Part shown: positions 1-13,200 of the stretch, one piece after another
How positions within the stretch are numbered: the first letter of the stretch is position 1
Layout: every line of letters begins with the position of its first letter
Assembly (NCBI RefSeq): GCF_000699445.3
Contig: NC_067196.1
Span: forward strand, 93,127,364-93,191,363
Direction: 5' to 3'
Length of the DNA: 64,000 bases
DNA from: Schistosoma haematobium
Lineage: Eukaryota > Platyhelminthes > Trematoda > Strigeidida > Schistosomatidae
Made by a program: the position numbers and the translations under genes
The notes under the pieces: generated by a model
What the model saw: the letters and a program-made list of their open reading frames with translations, nothing else
Database searches by the model: none
Told to the model about the DNA's origin: nothing

Positions 1-150
1 TCTAGTAGCTAATGGGATAAATTGATGGCGTTTGAAGCGAACAATACTGGGTTCAATTGCCGGAGTGAACGTCAGCTTTGTAATGCAGACATCCATTTGA
101 CGAGTCCCAAATAGGACAAAACGCGCGTCCTGGATTCCACTATTGGTCAC
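1..150 (+). mobile_element. Sm-alpha-like SINE with degenerate hammerhead ribozyme (left-truncated by window)
   Basis: TAGCTAATGGGATAA resembles a pol III A box and GGGTTCAATTGCC a decayed B box. Downstream at 90-140 is the hammerhead region typical of Sm-alpha repeats (GACGAGTCCCAAATAGGAC, then ACGCGCGTCCTGGAT). Two core changes are visible: the expected CTGANGA reads TTGACGA and the GAAA box reads AAAA. The ribozyme should therefore be inactive, although the GTC cleavage triplet and stem I are kept. Confidence 0.75.
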
Positions 151-2689
151 AATTCATCTTTGCATAGATACGTATAGTTTAACAGTATTCATTCAATAAC
201 ATTCATACGATCCAACTGGAGTCAGATAATGGGCCACTAAAGTATACTGAATACAGACCAAAAAGTTTATAGATTAATTAGCATAACACACCTGTCAATG
301 ATAAAGAAATCATGGGAATACAGAAAAAAAGTCCAACTGCTCTTTGAGATGATGAAGAGATTAGAAATATTCTCATTGAAGTTTTTGTAAGAGATTGTGA
401 TTAACAATGACATACAATCTGATCACACATAACATACTTCTTAAGTCAACTAGAAGAGAAATGGATAGTAAGAGGAGACATGAATAATAAAGAACATAAA
501 AATGTTCGACCTCATCACTGGATAATAATGGGCTAGTAATATCAGGGTGGGTTTATGGGTGAGAACAAACTGTTTTCTTTTTGAATACACAAAGGGGGTT
601 TGAATTTTCGCATGGCTAAGGCTTCATTGAACTTTAGTATACGCCCTTTACACTTTTATACAACACCACAAAAACCGAGTTAAGATCAGTCTTTTGTGTT
701 ATGTTATGCGTTTGGCAATAGAGGATGATGGATGTTTATCCCCTACCCTTATTGGGTTATTTGATTCTATTTGTTCCTGCAACCATTTAGGTACATGTTC
801 ACACAATCTGATTTTGAGATCACGATTACTCCTCCTATTTAAATTGGTAAACACAATGAGATATGATGCGATCGTTTTTTTGTCTTTTAGGTTTTCGATG
901 AAACATGAACTTTGTTGTTACTTTGATAATGACCTTTGCTGCACAATATATCTTGTTAATGATTGATTTAAGTCTTTGTTTCAATAAAAGGCTATTTGAA
1001 TCACCTCTAAATGGTAAGGTGATGTAGACAAGCTTTTTTTCTGCCAAAGCTATAGTAAGTCTCACTGTACCACGAACTATCTATCTATTTATGAACTTAA
1101 GGGGATAACTATTTTCCATTATTATTTTCTTTTAACGACGTAAAATCACCATCAATAGCGTCATTTGTACAAGCCTGTTGAATATGCACCTTATCGAACC
1201 CCGGTTGTATTGCACAGGGCAATAACTAAAAATGGATCGTTTGTTTGAGCCATCTTCTCATCTACTTAGAAGTATGTCTAGGAAAGGACTCACGTTATTT
1301 ATTTCAAATATATGCAGGATATCATTATGATTTCTATAAGCCAATGAACAACTAAACTATAAACATGCAATATATTACGAAGTATTAGATATTTATCGTT
1401 TAATACCACGAATTGAATGAAGTTAGCTATGTGAACTTAAAAGTCTTAAATTAGTGTTTTGAAGATAGTATATTCGTTACTAGATCTAAAGGTTTAATGT
1501 TTAATCTGTGGATTGGTTTCGGTGCACTGAACTCACGAATTCAACTATTAAATTACTATAATCTCCACAAAACCTCATTTCTGATAAGAACCACTTATTT
1601 CCTGATATGATCACGAAGAAGTATGTTGAGTGTATGTGTGTAGGTGGTTGGGAATGATATTTACGTTCAAAATATTTCAATCATAGACATTTAATCATTC
1701 AGTTTAAATCAGATTTATTGTAATTTAGATCATGAATTTGATAAATTTCACAAGTTAGAACTGACCCAAAATTGAACTAGATAAAAATAATCCTTCATTC
1801 ACTAATTAATCAGTCTTGATGATTGAAAATTTTAATAAATATACAAAATTTTGAATACAATATACAATAATAATAATAATAACAATAATAATGATAACCA
1901 TTGCACACATTTTAACAGATATGACGAGCAAAGTTAGAAAAATACATCTGTATCTGTACATCATCATGTTACAACCAATGTTAGGTCTTCTTGGTTTTCA
2001 GCACTGAACAAATTCCACCAGTCTAAATATGAATTCAATTCTATTATCAATACTTCGAAACTGTATCATCATTTATTTAGTGTTTAGTCTTTGGAAATAA
2101 ATTGGGAGAAAGCATAATATCGGGTTAAGTTATTTAAATGTTAGGTGGTCACTTAGCCATAACCAGTATCATATTGTCAGGTTTTTAGTTTTTCTATCGA
2201 ATTCCAAGTTCAACGTTTATTGCTTATCGAAACTAACCACCCAAAGCCAAATGAATTTCATGTCAATGTTAATTTACTGAGAATAGTTGCCATATTGCCA
2301 TGCAACTTGTTGAAATCAGTTAACATTAAGAGATAGAGGATTTGAGAATGGTTACTACTAAATAACTTATTAGTGTACTAGTCTCAGTCCAAAATTAGGT
2401 TAGTTGTCGTTCATAAATCCTAGTAATATTATCTTTGACTGAGACATTTCGTGATACTTTTTCGAACTACATATGGGCATCTGTTGCAGTAGCAACTATC
2501 ATGAAACCCAAGTTTTCATCACCATGTTGATTGTCTTTAGCTACTTTAAATCAAATCAAAGTAGCACTGGCAACAAGATATAAGCTGATAGCTTGTAGAT
2601 TATATAACAGCCAACCTACTGCCAAACCTATGAGATATTAATGTCAAATTGGATTTTTTTGTTAAAATTAGTGAGGTCTTTTTAATTGT
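151..2689. other. No gene recognised
   Basis: AT-rich sequence downstream of calponin with only short, unsupported reading frames. A short imperfect TAA-type run lies near 1867-1895. Confidence 0.5.
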
Positions 2690-2958
2690 TGAAATCACGA
2701 GTCGATTGAAGCTGAACCACCATGAAAACCTGGAAGCTCTGGACGGCCGTTTCGTCTTATTGTGGGACTTCTCAGCAGTGCGCAGCCACCATCCCGCCCC
2801 GTAAGATCCGAACCCAGGACCTATCAGTCTTGTGCGCGAGCGCCTAACCACTAGATCACTGAGCCGGTCAGCATCCAGCGGTGTAATTGTCTAACTTCAA
2901 CCAATCCACGAAGTCGTGCCATCGTCCACTATTGTCATCAGTGAGTTGATATCTCATA
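2690..2958 (-). mobile_element. tRNA-derived SINE copy
   Basis: On the minus strand it carries a tRNA-like head with A-box TAGTGGTTAGGCG and B-box GGTTCGGATCTT, followed by the family body ending in the conserved words ACGGCCGTCCAGAGCTTCC and TTTTCATGGTGGTTC. At least nine related copies occur in the window. Confidence 0.8.
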
Positions 2959-3658
2959 AATGAGGTTTGCTGAAATTCATTCTAACCAATCAATTTTAAT
3001 GGAACACTATTTATTACAAACCTTTTATTATTATTATTATTAATAGTGATAGCAGAGAAGCAGTGATAAAACAGATCCATGACAATGTGAATAAATACAT
3101 TATTAAAAAAGTCATTTTTTGGTCAATTTTATGGATCAAAACTGACCTCAAAAGTAAAAGTAAATCATGAAGAGTGTCATAGCAACAACTTTTTCGAGAG
3201 AAAGAGAGAGAGAGAGAGAAAACTTTAATGAAGCGTTACTTTTGAAATAAATAGTAAACAATAAACTTAAATAGTGAAAGGCGGAAAAATTATATTTCTT
3301 ATTTAATATCGGAATAAAGATTTAATTATACATGAATAACATTTTGATAGTTAAAAAGCAAAAACACCAAAAGAACATTCTATAGTTGTCTCATTCTACA
3401 ATAAATAGTGTGAAATATTGTTTAAACCTTTAAGATTGCATTAATTCTCTTTGAACATTTTACTTCCTCTTTACTATCATAGTTATCATATTAAGCGTAA
3501 ATATGATCAATTTTGACGGTCATATGAAAAGGGCTTAATGATAAGCATATTGATAACAGTAATAGGGTAAGATAGGAATGATAATTCTGATGATGTAATT
3601 GTAAATAAGCAGAAAGCCTTATGAAATAAATGAAGATTAGACGCAATTGATGATTGTT
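2959..3658. other. No gene recognised; short GA repeat
   Basis: Calponin 3' flank. It holds a TTATTA run (about 3027-3043) and a (GA)n tract at about 3196-3219. Confidence 0.5.
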
Positions 3659-4203
3659 TTAATGTGAATCAACAATATGACGTTGCGCTCCAAAGCTCAT
3701 ACCAGATTGTGAAGCCACTTGATCTTTACCCGCGCCCATTTGTAAGCTAATGACACCTTGACCTTCTTTTGACATATCACCAACTTTAATATCTGCAATA
3801 TGTCTCTGACCACCATGACTCATTCCAGCTTGACTAGCACCTTTGTTTGAGCCCATCTGGAGACCGATAACACCTTGACCCTCTTTTGAAGCAGCATCCA
3901 CTTTAATATCTGTGATATGTCGAGGTCCACCATGACTCATTCCAGCTTGAGTAGCCCCTTTGTTTGAGCCCATCTGGAGACCAATAACACCCTGGCCTTC
4001 TTTGAAGCAGCATCCACTTTAATATCTGTAATATGTCGAGGTCCGCCATGACTCATTCCGGCTTGGCTAGCACATTTATTAGTTCCAGCTTGCAAACCAA
4101 TTATGCCTTCGGATGCTCTAAGTTGTTCTTCAGTGAACTCACGTTTATTTTCATAAGTTGGCTTGGGGCCACATACGGGTCCATTAAAATTGTTACGTTG
4201 ACA
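3659..4203 (-). CDS. Calponin exon 5 (four calponin repeats, stop; apparent 1-base deletion near 4001)
   Basis: The exon starts CQRNNFNGPVCGPKPTYENK, then has four repeats: GIIGLQAGTNKCASQAGM, GVIGLQMGSNKGATQAGM, GVIGLQMGSNKGASQAGM and GVISLQMGAGKDQVASQSGM, ending IVDSH and a TAA at 3659-3661. Between repeats 1 and 2 the run corresponding to AAAAG in the next repeat unit is AAAG (plus strand about 3998-4004), which shifts the frame; both sides read as calponin in different frames. The exon is 545 nt, one less than a multiple of three. This is either an assembly or homopolymer error or a real lesion. Confidence 0.9.
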
Positions 4204-7200
4204 CTATTTGAGAAGAAGAAATATTTCCCTCAAGCATTATAGAATATTAAACAGTAATTATTAAAGATCTTATGAACACTGTAACATTCATTTGATATGA
4301 AACAGTTTGCATCTGAATACAAAATTACTGATTATGAAAAAAATTTAGTATCCACAATCAAGATTCGAGACAAAATTCCCACCTAATTCTATCTCTCTTA
4401 CTATCGTTAATAATCAGTAGGAATATAAAACTATGTTAGAATGTATAAAGTATTTGGAGGTAAGAATTCCAAGCAGTTCTCCACAATGACATAGCCAGTA
4501 GACTTGTAACGGTTATTCGAACAAAACTGTTTGAAGTGCGACCTTTGATTCATCAAAATCAGACTTGTCTGAATCAAACACCTAATATTCTACGCGTCTA
4601 GGCATCCTAAACCATTTAATGCAAATACGGATAGTTACCGACTGAAGATATGGATCTCGGGCCGAAATGGCGTCAACTCCAAACTTTATTTCACATGGTA
4701 CCTCAACTATCCTTTAAGCACCTTCTCCAGCTCCGCTGATGTAAGGATCCTCACCTGTTATAAATACCAAGTAAGTGTTTTATGACACGCATCTACAGAC
4801 AGAAAATATCTTATAATAAGACCCATTCTTAAATATGGCTTTATTTTTCATCATGACTTTGTGGTAAATTAAAATATCACTGATTATCCTAAACATGTTT
4901 TGTGTTTTCATCGTTTATCTACTTATAGCTAATTAAGTAGTTTAAATATATTCAAAACATTTTGGAATCATATCTCAGTTGCTCGACGGTTGATGTAGAT
5001 ATCTAATGAAAACGATCTTCCAATGTTAGTTTATTTAAGTGCTTTAAAAATGTGGAAAAAATGTTTGCCTTCAATTAGCATCTGTTCAAGAACCGTTGAG
5101 TGATTGTAAAACTTAGCCATACAATTTACTATGCTCCTGAATGTTATCAACACATTCATAAAATATATCACAATTAGCGCACGGAAAATAAAATAAACAT
5201 AACTCCTTTTTGTACACAATTAGGCTAACATTATGTATAACGACCAACGTTGAAGAGACGATGAAATGTGGTGGTTGGTGTGTACTGAGAATTAAAAGAT
5301 GGTTTGGTTCAAGTCCTTATGCTACTAGTATCGCCTCAAATTAGATGTGAAACTAACATAATTTGATATGGCTTTATCTCTGAATAATATGGGTAGTTTC
5401 TATTTTCGGTATACAACTAAATTGAATGAGAGAATTTCTGTGGACCACAAATTGATGACTTTGGTTGAACATAACTTTAGTCAATGAGAACGCGCGTTTC
5501 GTCTTATTTGGGACTCGTCAACTGGATGTACATGCATCCCGGTGTTGATGTTCACTCAGGGACTCGAACCCAGTACTGTTCGCTTCAAATGTCATGGCTT
5601 TATCCACTTATCTACTGAATCCTGATAGCCACCCACTTGTGCAGTGGGATGAAGTTTAAATTCCCCTGGTGCTGTTTGCTTGTATCTTCCCATTGTTGCT
5701 TAGGATTGCAATCGATCTGCAATACTATCGATCGGCCGAATAAGATTTTTGATAAATAGTTTGACTCAATTTATACTTAATTTCATGGTAAATAAATGAG
5801 ATACAACAAATAATTATAAAAATAAAATATGTATGTTAGCGGGATGTAGATTAGATTAAAGCACATTCCGTGCACGATTGTGTCGGTACACTGACTGGCT
5901 ATTTCTTATCCAATCAGCGCTAGTGAATACTTGGAGAAGACTCTAGAATTTTCTCGTGTAAAAACTATAAATATACTAACGTTTTTTCTTATTCTGCTCC
6001 TTACTTCCATTTATTCTGGTTATTTGGAATGTAATTTCATTCCTGTTTAACCGTATTCTGATTTGGCGACTTATCAAGTGAATTCTTGTCCAAAAATAGT
6101 ATGCAATAGGAATAACTGAGTCGTAATAAAAAAATTATAACAATGTAATTATTCACTAAACTAACCTCAGTTCCAAGTTGTAGTAATGTATTTAAAACTT
6201 GTGGCATATTGCGTAATTCATACAAATCAACGGTTTGAAATAAACTAGCTCGAGGTACTCCATAGGCTACTGCTGCATTAAGAAAAGTTTGAATATTTTC
6301 CATCTAAAATAATTGCACAGAAATAACAGTATACATAGTCTACAAAGAATATGAGTTAGGCAACAATTGCTCCTTTATTAACTTTGTTTCTTTCACCAAT
6401 AACTCAGACAAGTACGAATCTGAGGGAAATAATAGTGGTGACGAAGTCAATCTACAAATCTCAATCTTTTTCATGTCTAATCTTAATTACAACCTAGTTT
6501 TCAGTATAATTTGACCTTCAAATATAGTATTCAGTCATAACAGAAATTCTGTTTTTCGTTTCACTAGTTTCATTAGATGACACAGTTACGAATTTAAATA
6601 CATGATCTTATGCTACAGAAGTAAAATCAGTTCATCAGTTTAATGGAAGCGTTTTTGTTAAATCTCATTTGCCACTTAAGAAACATATACCCAAACAATC
6701 AAATTCAAAATTGTACACATAAACCAGAGATATGATGGCAGACAGACCCTTTCAAAGCTGCTCGCAGTTCTGTTTCAACGACCTTGAACGGCCTCACAAG
6801 AGGCCGTGATTCCGTATTTCAAGTACTGTGGGTGTTGTTGTGAGCAACAAATACGCCATACTACCAATAAACTGGAATAAAAGCTGTGTAACAAGCACAA
6901 ACTTTATGCAAATTGAAATGTGACGGAAAACATATTGCTAATAGCTGATAAATAACGATCTCCTAAAATCCTGGACAATATGTAACATGTGCGAGAAAAC
7001 CCATGGCTTAACGTCCTGACCGTGCCGATATGCTTTATGATGTAAATAAATTTCCCATTGAAATGAAGAATAGTTTTAGGATGAAAGAAGAGACCAACAA
7101 AATAAACTCTGGGCAACATTCATACGTTCTATTGTCCTATTCTGCTTATTCTAATGATTCAGTCATGCCAAAGTTGAAAATAAGTTAGCGAAAAATATTT

Positions 7201-10200
7201 CAAGCTCAATTCAATGGGAAGGTACCATGCAACAATGAACTGGGATCGGACAATGATAAAAATAAGCTCATAGATAGTTTTGAAGCCATCATCAATTCAG
7301 ATCTAACCACCAAATGTCACCCGAAATTCCCAGAAAGTTTTTTAAATTCAAGTTCATTACTCTCAGTTTTATTCTTATAATATTCAGCTGAGTCTACAAT
7401 ATGTGGCTGCTCCCATTATTACAAATCAGTTCATAAGAGAAGTTTTCAATTTGAGGAGGAGGGAGGAAGTGATATTAAAAATTTATGCTTAATTAGCGAT
7501 CGGATGATAACAGATAAATATCTGAAATATAACGCTGATAGTGGAGTTTTCTGAGCTGGATGGTTTGATCGTGAACCAAAACAAAACTTCATCAAAATCA
7601 TCCATCTTAGCTACAAATCTTCTCCACCATCTCAAAATCATATGAACGTAATACGCTTCTCCTTGTTCAAAAATGGGAGAATTTCGCTAAAAGCCAGGCT
7701 TCTACTCGAGAACAACTGAATTTTCTCCACGAGTGTCTTCCTCAGCATGTTCTATCAACAAGTGCAAGATACAGACCTCCAATCAACTACCCATTGGAAT
7801 GGAGAATATCTGAGCGAAGTGGGAGAAAAATGATACACCTAATGATAACGAATCCACATTATAAGATCCTCAAATAAACACGATCAAAACCATCCAGCTC
7901 AGAGAATAAAACTCTATCAAAAGTAAAAAAAGTTTCTTTTTATAGGCCACTAGACATTACGTAATTTTAATATTATTATTCGTTCTCAACCTACTATTCT
8001 ACTTACCTGTTTAAAGGGAGCGGTCATTGTATTAGCTTTGAATGGTCTTTTCATTTTAGCTGCAGCCGATGGAAGAGATGAAGTACCATCAAACACGACA
8101 TTAATCAACCTATTTATTGGATGACATAGGGATTCATTCAAGTGAAATTTTATTTAACAAATAAACAAAATAATATAATAAAAAGCAACCAATAACGTTA
8201 GAAGTAAATTTTTGCAACTGAATCATACTGTTATTACTCAGATCTCTTTAAAATAAGGGTAGTATTCTTATTGTTGTGTATGCTGAAAACTTTATTTACA
8301 CTGAACTTTACATAGATCATAACATGCTTATCATCTTGATATGACGATTGTTTGTCCGGATGGCATTTCAAACACACTTTCTTGTAAGATGGTGGTTGCA
8401 AGTAGTCTACAGGGAAATGTGAACCTAGAAAATCACTACCTTCCATCTTAACATTGTGAACGCAATATTGAGTCACTTGGACTAGTAGGCTGATTGAAAG
8501 TTGGTTGATAAAATTCGACCAGCATTAAGAACGACTTGACACGCATGATATTGGTCAATAGCCAGTAATCAATTAATAGTAAACATACTTCTATATCAAC
8601 TACATATCAAAATACCTCTAAAGTAACAACGGTGTTATTATGTGGTTGGGTTCGACTCGTGGGGGCGGGATCGCGGATGAGCACTGATGGGGAGTCCCAT
8701 GCAAGTACGAGACGGTCACAAAGTTATTCCACGTTCGCAAGAGTGGTCTTACATTGATCGGCTCATGATCTCAATGAAATAGTGACAAGGAATAACGACT
8801 ACAATCCCTGTGATCATCGGGAAATTATTACTAAAATGTACTATGAACGTAAACTTCTAATTCAATGGTGAAATGTATCGACAAGCAGAAGGTGTCGCGA
8901 TGAGTTCACGCCTAAATACCATATTGGTTGAAATTTTCCTCACTAAACCAGAAAATGGTGAACTGGCACGGCAGACTGACAAGTTTTTATTTTACTGCCG
9001 ATATATGGACGATACGTTCATTCTTTGTGAACTTGAGCGATTTAATGAAGTTCATCCGTCCATAAAATTCACATGTGAGGAAGAAGATAGAGGTAGAATA
9101 GCCTTTCTTGATGTTCTACTAGCAAGACGTAAAGATGGGCCATTAAGAAGAAACATAAAAAATCTACTTGGACCATCCAATACACAAGTTTTCTTAGTTT
9201 TGTTCCTCTACAATACAAAAGGAACCTGATTAAGACATATAACTATAGGATCAAGACCATATTCTTCCTAGATGCTGTTGAAGACGAAACAAACGCATTG
9301 TATACGACCCTGAAAGAAAATCGATATCCGGAGCTATTTAAAAATAAAAATTTAACCAATAAGGAATGCCTAACTACGAGCGAAAAGCCTCTGTATATGC
9401 GATTACAATTTTGAGGTAATGCAGCCAATGAAATGCTAAGACCAAAGTTACACAGAGCAATCCAAAGAACATTTATTGCAGAGAAACTACATTCGTTTTT
9501 TTCTACACCTCAGATGATCACACCGAGGTTGAAAGATAAATTACCTAAACTAGCCACTACTCCTGAGGAGCAAGTTATATTGGTAGGTGTTCTAAGAATT
9601 TGTTTTTTCAGGTTTGCGAGCACCTCTCAGTGTGTTTAGGCAAAGGTGTAGTTAAAACTGTTAACAACTACATTTTAGTTCATTTAGTACAAAAACGCCA
9701 TACAACCAATACGAAGCAATCTTTCACAATAAAATATCGTGTTAACAGAAGTCTGCCTAAATTCGTCAGATGTAGAATCCTGAAGACTGCTGAAGCAATC
9801 GCTATACGTATCAAAAAGCCAAAGCTTTGTATAGAAAGCAAATATGTTCAACAGTTTCTTTTACTTCGAGTCTTATTAGTTAGTAATCAATTTTATCACA
9901 TGGTAACGTAATTTGACCAATGTTCATTATTACGCTAGCTAACATTTTTTTGGAAAATTTATTCAGCATCCATCTCTATCTACTATATCTGACCTAATTC
10001 ACATTATTCTGCATATTTCGTAAGTTCTCATTTTTAATTACATTATTCTCTCTCTCACCCCATTTTTACGATATTTGTTCTGATTATTTATCTCACAATT
10101 TCATTTCACTTATAAACTGATTCAAGTTAACACTTCATATTAGTCAGCCCCAACATGAACGATTTTTATATGACAAACAACAATCCTTGATTCATATGTA

Positions 10201-13200
10201 ATGATTTTAAGTGACATACTCCACCTGGAGCCCTTCTGGGTCTCAAATTCGGATAAAGGAGGAGGGTTGGGCATAGAGTTAGTGACCTCATCCTGTAGAA
10301 AACTGACTCTCTAAAAAACTCTACTTTGCATTAAACCTGGCCAATTTTATAGATTATTCATTTTGATATGGAATTGTAGAAACTGATGAGAACAAAAACA
10401 GAATTGCTTAAATGAGCTGAATAGTATTGAGTACAGAGAAACAACTCTTAAAGAAACTAAAATATTCAGCCAACAGTTGATTCCAGTCTTCGGTGAGACT
10501 ACCAAAGTTTGTAATAAAAATTCTGACAAAGATTCTAATTATTAACAGTACTTTTAACTGATATCTCCTGTTTTAATTTTCTCAAGAAAATGTTCATATT
10601 TACTTGATTAATATCTGTCCATTTTTCAAAGCAGCTGCAACATTTTCTCTGCCAAATGGTACATTTTCGTTTGTTAATTGATTTAACCAACTGATGGCTT
10701 CAGCTTCACTCTCCGCATCATATTTACTATTCAACTGGTATAGAAAACAAAATGAAATACATGAAAGACTTCAAGTCTTAAAAACAAGGACAATTTCAAG
10801 GCATAATTGATAAAGTATCCCAATGTTGAGGAAACTTGATTTATTACACAATTCATCTTACATTTATGGAATTTATTAAGTCATGAACCGATTGATGTTA
10901 GACCACCATTGAAAACCTGGAAGTACTGGACGGCCGCTTCGTCCTATTACAGGACTCATCAGCAGTTCGTATCCACGTGGCCAGTGGAGCTAATCCGTGT
11001 CGGATAGAGACAGGCATCTACCTCAATACAGTGGGAGATGATCGCGCAATTTCGTGGATTGGTTGAGGTTAAACATTAACACCGTTGGATGCCGGCTCAG
11101 TGATCTAGGGATTAAGCATCCACGCGCGAGATTGAAGGCCCTGGGTTCGAATCCCGCGAGGGGGATTGTGGATGTGCGCTGTTGAGGAGTCCCACAACAG
11201 GTCAAAACGGCCGTCCAGTTCTTCCAGATTTCCAATGATGGTCTAACATCCATCGGTTCATGATCTCAATCAAAAAGATATATAGAGTTATTGATACCAA
11301 AGAATAAAAAAGACACAATAGTTATTGATTGATATTAGCTCTCAAGGAAGTATAGATTGAATTACATCACAGTGTAAGCACATTAATCAATGCCTTATCA
11401 ACTAGCATCTTACCTTAAGGTTAAAAGTTGGTGTAACATATCCTTTAATTAATATTAGGTATATTATAGCTTCTTAACAAAAAACTTACAGTTGTACTTT
11501 CATATTAGGTTACCCGATATTTTTTCACCTAATTTTTTATATAACTTACCTTGGAAAAGCGAATTATTACAATATTGTTCTCTCTGGGAATAGGCTATAG
11601 TGTCATCTATACTTGATTGTTTTCTGTCTTATTAAAACAGATTCATTTTGTTTGTGAAAAAAAGAAAAAAGATTTTGTACCGGTATTTGATACTTCAAGC
11701 TAGAAAAAATTATTCATAAATTGAATACTTCAAATATTCAATAGACAATAAATCAGGTGTTATCTTAGTAAACCTTTATTCAAACTTTTAGAGAGGTCAT
11801 TCTATGGTGTGTGTTACTGATGTCTACAGATATAAGTAGTATGTATTATCAATCAAAAGTGAAATGCCTGGCGGAAGAAGGTTAAAATGATCGAAGAGAA
11901 GAGAACGAGAACAAAGAATAATTGATGTGGAAACAAAAGAACAATGAAGTCTGATACGATTAACTGATATTTGCAAAAGGAACAGTCACGTTTGAGACAA
12001 TTGAGAGACATTTTGCAAATGAAGTATTTACTGTATGATTTTCAGATTTTATTAAGATCTTCTGTAATTACGTGTTGAGATACGTTTGAGTGACTCCAAC
12101 TTGTGTTCTCATTCACCAAAATTCAACCTCTAAAACAATCTGAAATATATTTGGATAAACGTGGCTCACATTTAATTGTAGAAAATTCCCAATAATCATG
12201 AATAGTTTCTTCAAACATGACTGTTATATCAAGTCAGTATACTTGAACGATAATTTAAAACAGCTGTTAAGCAAAATTAGCTTTAGGATTACAATGTCCG
12301 AATACGTCCATCCATAAAAATGACCATTTTCTTCTAAAACTGGTAATTTTATGCTACCAATACTACTATTACTATTGTTAGGGAAACTAAAATTTTTTGT
12401 GGATATTATAGTAATTTTAATAGTTGAAATCATTAGTCAATCGAAACTAGAACACCATAGAAAACTTGGAAGCACTGGACGGCCGTTTCATCTTATTGTG
12501 GGGCTCCTCAGTAGTGTGCATCCACGATCCTTATTTCATGAATTAATACGTTTTATCCCATTCAAACGCTTGACATTTTCGAAGAAAAAACTCTCTTAAA
12601 TAATAACTGAATGTATAGATCTATTAATTATTATTTAACCTTCATAAACCTGAGTACTTTGAATCATTCTTTTTTTATACAGATCGTGTTCATTAACTAC
12701 CACACAGCTCACAGTTACACTTCTTATATTTTGTTAGTCTGTTAAGTGAACATTTAGGCGAAAATAGAGTGTTTTACTCACTCTACAAATTAGTTATATC
12801 TAGCAGGAATAGGTAGTCCATTTACTCTAACAGACAAGTAAATAACTTGATAAACTAAATATTCAAATATCTATGTAATAGTGAAATATAATGATCATCC
12901 TACAACTTAATATGTTTGGATCAAAGTCCTTATAATAAAAGTAGATCACAAACTATACCATCAATAACTGTTGAACAATAATGAAATGTTAACAGGTAAC
13001 TTATAAGTATCATTGATTATACTCTATAACTAAATGTTTAAACTCTCCTGTACATGATGCCTTAGTTGTTTATCAAATAGGAGATTACATTAATAAATAG
13101 TTTAGTTTATTAAAAATTTCATTTTTAATTAGTGCCCTGGTACGGTCAAGAATGGGGAGAGTTCGATCTCTCTATCTCTCGAAATGCTCTCACATAACCA

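Noticed and set aside
2690..2958. A true tRNA gene on the minus strand
   Set aside because: Only A- and B-box-like parts are present; no acceptor stem or complete cloverleaf, and the same unit recurs many times with a SINE body.
10380..10420. Hammerhead at CTGATGAGAACAAAAACAGA
   Set aside because: CTGATGA is present but no GAAA box or stem III follows in this copy.
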